DNA of 62,223 nt, taken from the NCBI RefSeq assembly GCF_000188295.1, contig NZ_GL831112.1, forward strand, positions 106,401 to 168,623, in the 5' to 3' direction. The DNA comes from Streptococcus vestibularis ATCC 49124. GTDB lineage: Bacteria > Bacillota > Bacilli > Lactobacillales > Streptococcaceae. Of this stretch, positions 55,849-62,223 are shown piece after piece; the stretch's first letter is position 1, and each line of letters starts with the position of its first letter. The position numbers and the translations under genes were made by a program. The notes under the pieces are model-generated. The model ran no database searches. It saw only the letters and a program-made list of their open reading frames with translations, and was not told the origin of the DNA.

Positions 55849-56538
55849 ATGGCTAAAAAAAGCAAACAAATGCGTGCTGCTCTTGAGAAAATCGACAGCA
55901 CAAAAGCTTACAGCGTAGAAGAAGCTGTAGCTCTTGCACAAGAAACTAACTTCGCAAAATTCGATGCTACTGTTGAAGTATCATACAATCTTAACATTGA
56001 TGTTAAGAAAGCTGACCAACAAATCCGTGGAGCAATGGTATTGCCAAACGGTACTGGTAAAACTCAACGTGTTCTTGTATTTGCCCGTGGTGCTAAAGCT
56101 GAAGAAGCTAAAGCAGCAGGTGCTGACTTCGTTGGTGAAGACGAACTCGTTGCTAAAATCAACGGTGGATGGCTTGACTTTGACGTTGTTGTTGCAACAC
56201 CAGACATGATGGCAATCGTTGGTCGTCTTGGACGTGTCCTTGGACCACGTAACTTGATGCCAAACCCTAAAACTGGTACAGTAACTATGGACGTTGCTAA
56301 AGCAGTTGAAGAGTCTAAAGGTGGTAAAATCACTTACCGTGCTGATAAAGCAGGTAACGTACAAGCTATCATCGGTAAAGTTTCATTCGAATCTGAAAAA
56401 TTGGTTGAAAACTTTAAAGCATTTAACGATGCTATTCAAAAAGCTAAACCAGCTACAGCGAAAGGTACTTATATCACAAACCTTTCAATCACTACTACAC
56501 AAGGTGCTGGTATCAAAGTTGATCCTAACTCATTGTAA
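55849..56538 (+). CDS. rplA: 50S ribosomal protein L1
   Basis: The L1 stalk protein and translational repressor of its own operon. 229 residues from ATG 55849 behind AAGGAG; starts [20 protein letters not shown], with the signature [21 protein letters not shown] 99-base gap after rplK includes a CACT-TCGC-AGTG type hairpin. Confidence 0.98.
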   Translation: MAKKSKQMRAALEKIDSTKAYSVEEAVALAQETNFAKFDATVEVSYNLNIDVKKADQQIRGAMVLPNGTGKTQRVLVFARGAKAEEAKAAGADFVGEDELVAKINGGWLDFDVVVATPDMMAIVGRLGRVLGPRNLMPNPKTGTVTMDVAKAVEESKGGKITYRADKAGNVQAIIGKVSFESEKLVENFKAFNDAIQKAKPATAKGTYITNLSITTTQGAGIKVDPNSL

Positions 56539-56545
56539 GAATAGT

Positions 56546-56573
56546 AAAAACCTATCTTCGGATAGGTTTTTTT
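56546..56573 (+). terminator. rplKA terminator
   Basis: AAAAACCTATC, UUCG tetraloop, GATAGGTTTTTTT. Confidence 0.93.
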
Positions 56574-56611
56574 AATTGAGCTAGATAGGAATACTTGAGT
56601 AGAAAATAAAA

Positions 56612-56655
56612 AATCTTCAGAAAGTAGTGTTGATTGTTGGAGGTTATGGTATAAT
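56612..56655 (+). promoter_or_regulatory. Promoter of peptide-binding lipoprotein with CodY-like box
   Basis: Extended -10 TGG-TATAAT (56650-56655). AATCTTCAGAAAGTA (56612-56626) matches 12 of 15 bases of the CodY box. CodY control of peptide uptake is known in streptococci and lactococci; this site is weaker than those at ilvD and thrC. Confidence 0.5.
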
Positions 56656-56718
56656 TTACGCGTATACACATAATTTTTGATTTAAAACTTTTTACGTTAC
56701 AATTTAAGGAGGTAATGA

Positions 56719-58689
56719 ATGAAAAAGAGTAAGGTATTTTTACTGGTAGCCGTAGGCCTGTTATCTGTAGGTGTATTAACGGCTTGCTCGTCATCAAGTA
56801 AGACGTCTGGGAAGACTTATAATTATGTTTACGGTGGCGATCCTGCAACCCTAGACTATGTTTCTACAAATAAGAAAAATATGACAACAGCCGTTAGTAA
56901 TGGTGTTGATGGTTTGTTTGAAAATGACCAATACGGGAATCTAAAACCTTCTGTCGCTGAAAACTGGTCTGTTTCTCAAGATGGTTTGACTTATACTTAC
57001 AAGATTCGTAAGGGTGTCAAATGGTACACTTCAGACGGCGAAGAATATGCCAATGTAACAGCTAAAGACTTTGTAACAGGTCTTAAGCATGCTGCTGATA
57101 CTAATTCTGAAGCGATTTATTTGCTACAAAACTCAGTTAAGGGCTTGAATGATTACCTTTCAGGTGCAAACAAGGACTTCTCAAATGTAGGTATCAAAGC
57201 AGTTGATGATTACACTTTGCAATATACGCTTAGTCAACCAGAACCTTACTGGAACTCAAAATTGACTTACTCTGTCACTTGGCCTGTTAACGCAGGATTT
57301 TTGAAATCTAAAGGAAAAGATTTTGGTAAGTCAACGGATCCAACGTCTATTCTTTATAACGGACCATACCTTCTTAAAGCTTTGACAACTAAATCGTCTA
57401 TTGAGTTCACCAAGAATGAAAATTATTGGGATAAGGATAATGTCTACTTTGACAATATCAAATTAACTTATGATGATGGATCAGATCAAGAGTCTTTGGA
57501 ACGTAAGTTCACTGATGGTGTCTACACATTAGCTCGCCTCTTCCCTAATAGCTCAAATTATTCTAAGGTTTCTAAAAAGTATAAAGATAATATCTATACT
57601 ACTCAACCAGCAGCATCAGTAGAGGGGGTTGGTATTAATATTGATCGCCAAACTTACAATAATACCTCTAAAGAAAATGACCAACAGAAATCATCAACTA
57701 AAGCAGCACTTCTTAATAAGGATTTCCGTCAATCATTAGGATTTGCCATTGATCGTACAAATTATGCGGCTCAGTTGAATGGTAAAGAAAGTGCTAATAC
57801 AGCTGTTCGTAATATCTTTGTTAAACCAGACTTTGTTCAGGCAGATGGTAAAGATTTCGGAACAATGGTAATGGATCAACTTCCAGCTTATGGTGATGAG
57901 TGGTCTGGTGTGAATCTTGCAGATAGTCAGGATGGTCTTTACAATCCAGAAAAAGCTAAGGCTGAGTTCGCGAAAGCTAAGGAAGCTCTTCAAGCAGAAG
58001 GAGTTCAGTTCCCAATTCATTTGGACGTTCCAGTAAACCAAACAAGTAAAATTTTTGTGAATCAAGTGCAATCTCTCAAACAGTCTATTGAAGCTACACT
58101 TGGAAAAGAGAATGTTGTAATTGATATCCATCAATTGTCAGCTGACGATTTCTACAATATTACTTACTATGCTTCGAATGCAGCAGCAGAGGATTGGGAC
58201 TTGTCGGTTGGTGTTGCTTGGGAGCCTGATTACCTCGATCCATCTACATATCTTGATGTTTTGAAAACGACTAGTAGCGAAAACACCAAGTCCTTTATGG
58301 GTTACGACAATCCAAATAGTCAAGCTGTGGAAAAAGTAGGTCTTAAAGAATATGACCAATTAGTTGAAGATGCTTCTAAGGAAACTACAGATTTGACACG
58401 TCGTTATGAAAAATATGCTAAAGCTCAAGCATGGTTGACAGATAGTGCCCTCTATCTTCCAACTACCGCTTATAGTGGTGCGGCAACGGTAGTTTCTCGC
58501 ATCCAGCCATTCTCAGGAGCTTACGCTCAAGCTGGTGATAAAGGTTCTACTTACTACTTCAAGTATATTAAATCTCAAGATGATATTGTAACTAAGAAAC
58601 AATATGATTCAGCTTATAAAGATTGGCTTAAAGAGAAAGCAAAATCTAATGACAAAGCTCAAAAAGATCTTGCAAAACACGTTAAGTAA
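56719..58689 (+). CDS. Oligopeptide ABC transporter substrate-binding lipoprotein (OppA/AmiA family)
   Basis: A 656-residue extracellular lipoprotein. Signal peptide with lipobox LTAC (lipid-modified Cys near residue 23), then the SBP_bac_5 fold (GGDPATLDYVSTNKKN, DGLTYTYKIRKGVKWY, SVGVAWEPDYLDPSTY). Homologues include AmiA/AliA/AliB, which deliver peptides, including ComS/SHP-type pheromones, to the Ami permease. No permease or ATPase genes are adjacent, so it is an orphan binding protein. Own promoter and terminator. Confidence 0.92.
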   Translation: MKKSKVFLLVAVGLLSVGVLTACSSSSKTSGKTYNYVYGGDPATLDYVSTNKKNMTTAVSNGVDGLFENDQYGNLKPSVAENWSVSQDGLTYTYKIRKGVKWYTSDGEEYANVTAKDFVTGLKHAADTNSEAIYLLQNSVKGLNDYLSGANKDFSNVGIKAVDDYTLQYTLSQPEPYWNSKLTYSVTWPVNAGFLKSKGKDFGKSTDPTSILYNGPYLLKALTTKSSIEFTKNENYWDKDNVYFDNIKLTYDDGSDQESLERKFTDGVYTLARLFPNSSNYSKVSKKYKDNIYTTQPAASVEGVGINIDRQTYNNTSKENDQQKSSTKAALLNKDFRQSLGFAIDRTNYAAQLNGKESANTAVRNIFVKPDFVQADGKDFGTMVMDQLPAYGDEWSGVNLADSQDGLYNPEKAKAEFAKAKEALQAEGVQFPIHLDVPVNQTSKIFVNQVQSLKQSIEATLGKENVVIDIHQLSADDFYNITYYASNAAAEDWDLSVGVAWEPDYLDPSTYLDVLKTTSSENTKSFMGYDNPNSQAVEKVGLKEYDQLVEDASKETTDLTRRYEKYAKAQAWLTDSALYLPTTAYSGAATVVSRIQPFSGAYAQAGDKGSTYYFKYIKSQDDIVTKKQYDSAYKDWLKEKAKSNDKAQKDLAKHVK

Positions 58690-58696
58690 ACTATCG

Positions 58697-58727
58697 AAAA
58701 CGTCTACCTTTAGGTAGTCGTTTTTTT
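58697..58727 (+). terminator. Terminator of lipoprotein gene
   Basis: AAAACGTCTACC-TTTA-GGTAGTCGTTTTTTT, with one T-T mismatch in the stem. Confidence 0.88.
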
Positions 58728-58760
58728 GACAAAATTCCTCGAACCACCTTTAGATTGTGT

Positions 58761-58860
58761 TATAATAAGAGGGATTGGTACTTATAAGCTTATGCTTAAG
58801 CTTGGGGAGAGCCTTCAAGCTAACCAGGTATCCAAAGACTGAAGAATAAAACATAAAAAG
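58761..58860 (+). other. gltX promoter and structured leader
   Basis: Extended -10 TGT-TATAAT (58761-58766) starts a leader of about 95 nt. TTGGTAC and GTATCCAA (one bulge) close a junction that holds TAAGCTTATGCTTA and AGCTTG...CAAGCT arms. It lacks the T-box core and terminator, so it is not a T-box. No function can be assigned. Confidence 0.4.
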
Positions 58861-58870
58861 GAGATTTATC

Positions 58871-60325
58871 TTGGCTAAAGATATCCGCGTTCGTTACGCA
58901 CCAAGTCCAACAGGGCTACTACACATTGGTAATGCCCGTACGGCATTGTTTAATTACCTCTATGCACGTCATCATGGCGGTACTTTCATTATCCGTATTG
59001 AAGATACTGACCGTAAGCGTCACGTTGAAGATGGTGAACGTTCACAGCTTGATAACTTGCGTTGGTTGGGAATTGATTGGGATGAAAGCCCTGAAACACA
59101 TGAAAATTACCGTCAATCAGAGCGTTTGCCACTTTACCAAAAATATATTGATCAACTTTTGGCAGAGGGTAAGGCTTACAAGTCATATGTAACTGAAGAA
59201 GAATTGGCTACAGAACGTGAACGTCAAGAAGCAGCAGGTGAAACACCTCGTTATATTAACGAGTTCCTTGGTATGACTGAAGAAGAAAAAGCTGCTTACA
59301 TCGCAGAACGTGAAGCGGCTGGCATTATTCCTACAGTTCGTTTGGCTGTTAATGAGTCAGGAATCTATAAATGGCATGATATCGTTAAAGGAGATATCGA
59401 ATTTGAAGGTGGCAATATCGGTGGTGATTGGGTTATCCAGAAGAAGGATGGTTACCCAACTTACAACTTTGCGGTTGTTGTTGATGACCACGATATGCAA
59501 ATTTCACACGTTATCCGTGGAGATGACCACATTGCCAATACACCAAAACAGCTTATGGTTTATGAAGCTCTTGGTTGGGAAGCACCTGAGTTTGGACATA
59601 TGACCCTTATCATCAATTCTGAAACTGGTAAGAAGTTGTCTAAACGTGATACTAATACCCTTCAATTTATCGAAGATTACCGTAAAAAAGGTTACCTTCC
59701 AGAAGCGGTCTTCAACTTTATTGCTCTTCTAGGTTGGAATCCTGGTGGCGAGGACGAAATCTTCTCTCGCGAAGAACTTATCAAACTCTTTGATGAAAAC
59801 CGTCTAAGCAAGTCTCCAGCGGCCTTTGACCAGAAGAAACTGGATTGGATGAGTAATGACTACATCAAGAATGCTGATTTCGATAAGATCTTTGCTCTTT
59901 GCAAACCTTTCTTGGAAGAAGCTGGTCGTTTAACAGATAAAGCTGAAAAATTAGTGGAACTCTACAAACCACAGATGACAGCTGCAGAAGAAATTGTTCC
60001 TCTTACAGATCTCTTTTTTGAAGATTTCCCAGAATTGACAGAGGCTGAAAAAGAAGTTATGGCTGGTGAAACAGTACCAACAGTACTTGAGGCCTTTAAA
60101 GCCAAACTCGAAGCTATGTCTGATGATGAGTTTGTTGTTGAAAACATTTTCCCTCAGATTAAGGCTGTTCAAAAAGAAACAGGAATTAAAGGGAAAAACC
60201 TCTTCATGCCAATTCGTATCGCTGTTTCAGGAGAGATGCACGGCCCAGAATTACCAGAGACTATCTTTTTACTTGGTCGTGAAAAATCTATTAAACATAT
60301 TGATCAAGTTCTTGCAACACTATAA
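58871..60325 (+). CDS. gltX: Glutamyl-tRNA synthetase
   Basis: Charges tRNA-Glu and, where GatCAB is used, tRNA-Gln. Class I motifs are [15 protein letters not shown] (HIGH, near residue 18) and KLSKRDTN (KMSKS, near 256). 484 residues, typical of the non-discriminating bacterial enzyme. The start is TTG with AAGGAG 9 bases upstream and the family start [14 protein letters not shown]; no ATG is possible without losing the HIGH motif. Terminator follows. Confidence 0.97.
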   Translation: MAKDIRVRYAPSPTGLLHIGNARTALFNYLYARHHGGTFIIRIEDTDRKRHVEDGERSQLDNLRWLGIDWDESPETHENYRQSERLPLYQKYIDQLLAEGKAYKSYVTEEELATERERQEAAGETPRYINEFLGMTEEEKAAYIAEREAAGIIPTVRLAVNESGIYKWHDIVKGDIEFEGGNIGGDWVIQKKDGYPTYNFAVVVDDHDMQISHVIRGDDHIANTPKQLMVYEALGWEAPEFGHMTLIINSETGKKLSKRDTNTLQFIEDYRKKGYLPEAVFNFIALLGWNPGGEDEIFSREELIKLFDENRLSKSPAAFDQKKLDWMSNDYIKNADFDKIFALCKPFLEEAGRLTDKAEKLVELYKPQMTAAEEIVPLTDLFFEDFPELTEAEKEVMAGETVPTVLEAFKAKLEAMSDDEFVVENIFPQIKAVQKETGIKGKNLFMPIRIAVSGEMHGPELPETIFLLGREKSIKHIDQVLATL

Positions 60326-60331
60326 AAAATT

Positions 60332-60353
60332 AACCCAACATTTGTTGGGTTTT
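60332..60353 (+). terminator. gltX terminator
   Basis: AACCCAACA-TT-TGTTGGGTT and TT. Confidence 0.85.
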
Positions 60354-60714
60354 CGAATATGCATAAGTAATATGTCAGCAATCATATGATTTTAGTTAAG
60401 AGTGTTTTTATAATAGATTTGTAATAAAAAGTAGAGAGAAGTTAAGATTTGGTTGGTGTTTCTACTACGCCATTGACATGTATCCATAAATTGAGGTTCA
60501 GTTAAAGAGCTTGGGGTATCTAGGCTCTTTTTTATGTTTTGTAAATAAATTTACATGTGACATGTTCTGACTGTCAGCTGAATAGTTGATGGTTCTTAAC
60601 TAGGAAAAAATAGATTTATATTTTTAGTTTTTTCTAATAGGAATGATGCTAAATTATATATTTATCTTACAATAAAGTAGGTTAATTTTTGAAAGGAAAA
60701 GTGGGAGTCTAGAG
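60354..60714. other. Intergenic region with orphan terminator
   Basis: No gene recognised. TATAAT near 60410 and a terminator hairpin at 60504-60533 (AAAGAGC / GCTCTTTTTT) could bound a transcript of about 110 nt. The rest is AT-rich. Confidence 0.35.
60504..60533 (+). terminator. Orphan intrinsic terminator
   Basis: AAAGAGC, 13-base loop, GCTCTTTTTT, with no gene directly upstream. Confidence 0.7.
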
Positions 60715-60898
60715 ATGATCGTTTTGTTTACGGTTCCACGCCTATTGGCTCTTTTAATTGTTAGTCGTGATATGTCAGGTTTGCTCAAAGCTTGGAAGAG
60801 TAAATGTTGGTTTATCGTTGGGAGTCTCTTGCTTATTTGTAGGAGGCATTACGGGATGGCTTTTAGCACATCTGCTTTTCTACCTTTTCTTAGGATAA
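60715..60898 (+). pseudogene. Small membrane protein gene, frameshifted at IS edge
   Basis: From ATG 60715 (GGGAG upstream) the frame reads MIVLFTVPRLLALLIVSRDM and a second hydrophobic start (WFIVGSLLLI). It then turns polar. Removing one T near 60839 restores a hydrophobic frame (VGGITGWLLAHLLFYLFLG) that stops inside the IS inverted repeat. So a two-helix protein of about 60 residues carries a single-base frameshift and may also be truncated by the IS. Family not recognised. Confidence 0.5.
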
Positions 60899-61799
60899 AT
60901 TGCAAGAATAAGTGCAACATTTACTCTAACTCATCTAATAGTGCTTCACAAGCGGTTCTGTAAGCTAAACATTTTCGTGTCGGTGATTGATATCATATAG
61001 GGCCTTGTTCAAAGCCTTATCAGAGATAGTGGCTAAATCCGTTTTCTTTGGGAAGTATTCTCTTGGTAAGCCATTTGCGTTCTCATCGCTTCCTTTCTGC
61101 CAAGATGAATAGGCGTCCGCTATCTTGAAAGCTAAGTAAAAACAAGTTTTTCGCTCTAGAAAGGTCGCTAAACACCTCTTACTTTTGCCTCTGGAAGACA
61201 CCACAGTATCAAGTTTCCAGTGGCCAAAAGTTTCACGATTCTAGACCTCTTTGGGACGTTTGACAATTGGCGTACCAATTCTAAATCTTCCACGTGTTTC
61301 TTTGGGCTGTCGACTTTTTCCTTTACGACGAAGGACGCTCAAATACAGATCAATCAAACCATCATAGAGCCAGTTATAGATGGTTTTAAAAGCTACCATT
61401 GGCTCTTGTTCAAACTGATAGCGGCCACAAATCTGTTCAGGCGACAGGAGGATTTTAAACTGTCCTCAATTTCCTTTTTCAACTCTGGTGTCAAACAAGA
61501 CTTCCGACCTTTTTGTTTAGCCCTGTGGTCATACTGTTCCTGTGCTAAGGCTGCGGAATAACCATTTTGGCATCGTCTTAATTCTCTTGAAATGGTAGAC
61601 TTATGGACGCCAAGTTTACTTGCAATTTGGCAAGGTTTCAAACCTAATTTCAAGTAGGTTTCTATCTTTATTCAATCGGTTATGGTAGGATGGAGGGCAA
61701 CTCATAGTTTTTTCTCGGCTTCTGTTTGTTTCGTTACTTACAGTTTACACCAATGAAAGGCTATGAGTTTTTTGTTGCACTATATTTTGCAATTTATCG
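60893..61799 (-). mobile_element. Degenerate IS30-family insertion sequence
   Basis: Imperfect terminal inverted repeats: GGATAAATTGCAAGAATAAG at 60893 onward and the complement of the sequence at 61773-61799, agreeing at 22 of 27 positions. Between them lies a broken IS30-type transposase on the minus strand. The 907-base size is shorter than intact IS30 elements (over 1 kb), consistent with an internal deletion. No target duplication is evident. Confidence 0.75.
60965..61705 (-). pseudogene. IS30-family transposase remnant
   Basis: Starting at ATG 61705 (MSCPPSYHNRLN), a frameshift near 61670 leads into the helix-turn-helix part (IKIETYLKLGLKPCQIASKL, GVHKSTISRELRRC). Further on are FKTIYNWLYDGLIDLYLSVL, an in-frame TAG near 61240, the first catalytic-Asp region (WKLDTVVSSRGKSK) and then directly the final Glu region (DENANGLPREYFPKKTDL). 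The segment with the second Asp is missing. Not functional. Confidence 0.82.
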
Positions 61800-61975
61800 G
61801 TCTAAAAAGTATATGATTATCTTATAAGTAACTAATTTCTGTAAAAATACTAAATAGATGGCTTTTAGTGATAAAATTTATAAAAAATAGATTAAGAAAT
61901 TGCAGTTCAGGATAAAAAACGACATTCATTCTATCTAAAATTGCTGTTGGATTCTCTACCGATGATGCTGTTGTT
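61800..61975. other. AT-rich intergenic region
   Basis: No gene recognised on either strand between the IS remnant and the hairpin at 61976. Confidence 0.4.
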
Positions 61976-62007
61976 CAAAAGGTCTGTACTTTGTACAGGC
62001 CTTTTGG
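61976..62007 (+). terminator. Hairpin, probable terminator
   Basis: CAAAAGG-TCTGTAC, TTT loop, GTACAG-GCCTTTTGG. The stem is strong, but the downstream T-run is poor. It could end a transcript from the AT-rich region upstream. Confidence 0.55.
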
Positions 62008-62100
62008 CATTTTAGAAGATAAATAGTTAAAGATGCTTTTGAATCTATTTGTATAGTTTCAAAAGTATTTTTTTATTTTTCATCACCTTTTGCATAAAAT

Positions 62101-62114
62101 TGAATAAAAATTAA
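62101..62114 (+). promoter_or_regulatory. ArgR-type operator (distal)
   Basis: TGAATAAAAATTAA matches the ARG box TGAATWWWWATTCA with one mismatch. It lies about 100 bases before the promoter-proximal box. Confidence 0.45.
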
Positions 62115-62193
62115 AATTTAAGCACTTTTTAGGTCAAAAGAATAAATAAAAACAAATAAAACGAAATAAATATAAAAAAATAACAAAAAAGTA

Positions 62194-62222
62194 TTGACAA
62201 GTGAATAAATATGCAATATAAT
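62194..62222 (+). promoter_or_regulatory. Promoter leaving the window, with ARG box
   Basis: -35 TTGACA (62194-62199), 17-base spacer, -10 TATAAT (62217-62222). TGAATAAATATGCA (62202-62215) fills the spacer and matches the ARG box with one mismatch. The gene itself lies beyond the window; arginine biosynthesis is an inference. Confidence 0.6.
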
Positions 62223-62223
62223 T

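Noticed and set aside
58761..58860. T-box riboswitch before gltX
   Set aside because: No T-box core sequence and no terminator/antiterminator pair could be found.

Overview
The window is a 62 kb stretch of low-GC Firmicutes chromosome. Protein content and gene order point to a streptococcus of the salivarius group (S. thermophilus, S. salivarius or S. vestibularis). The evidence is the single adhE, the ilvD-ilvB-ilvN-ilvC set, rpoB-rpoC followed by a DUF1033 gene and a seven-gene comG operon, ackA behind comGG, the gpsA-galU pair, and a palindrome plus T-tract promoter of the ComR type. The species cannot be fixed from the sequence alone. Almost all genes are intact housekeeping or metabolic genes. 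The accessory material is a small bacteriocin locus near 40 kb, a decayed IS30-type element near 61 kb, and several unexplained intergenic stretches.

Layout: 0-13.4 kb holds adhE (cre-like and Rex-like sites), thrC (CodY box), a MATE exporter, asp23-like and fakA genes, then branched-chain amino acid synthesis ilvD (CodY box), ilvBN and ilvC. 13.5-25 kb holds tyrS divergent from pbp1b, then rpoB-rpoC behind a long leader. 25-31.5 kb holds DUF1033, the competence pilus operon comGA-comGG behind a cin-box, a methyltransferase and ackA. 31.5-36.3 kb holds an autoregulated XRE/membrane-protein pair, a CPBP protease, proC, pepA and a redox/tRNA-binding cluster. 36.4-39.6 kb holds a YeeE-TusA sulfur uptake pair, ssbB (cin-box), a riboswitch-like RNA and tadA. 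39.6-40.5 kb is a minus-strand bacteriocin locus. The SRP RNA, rlmA, a HAD phosphatase, dapH and its deacetylase, a folate enzyme and a rhomboid protease follow. 45.6-51.1 kb is a minus-strand block: galU, gpsA, an ECF-like membrane protein, a formate/nitrite channel and two FMN reductases. 51.3-60.3 kb holds dut, radA, an AIM24-like gene with a perfect cre, carbonic anhydrase, DUF3397, rplK-rplA, a peptide-binding lipoprotein and gltX. The end holds a broken membrane gene, the IS30 remnant and a promoter with ArgR boxes that leaves the window.

The strongest theme is competence. Two late genes or operons carry TACGAATA boxes (comG, ssbB), and radA is also present. A promoter matching the ComR type drives two double-glycine bacteriocin-like peptides plus a putative two-helix immunity protein. 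This suggests that killing of neighbours, DNA uptake and recombination are triggered together. Other notable items are: a frameshift-like ATGA junction ahead of the second bacteriocin; apparent ATC start codons for comGE and radA; mutually exclusive hairpins upstream of tadA; a structured gltX leader; and an FMN reductase fused to a PAS-like domain with a Gly/Ala/Ser tail.
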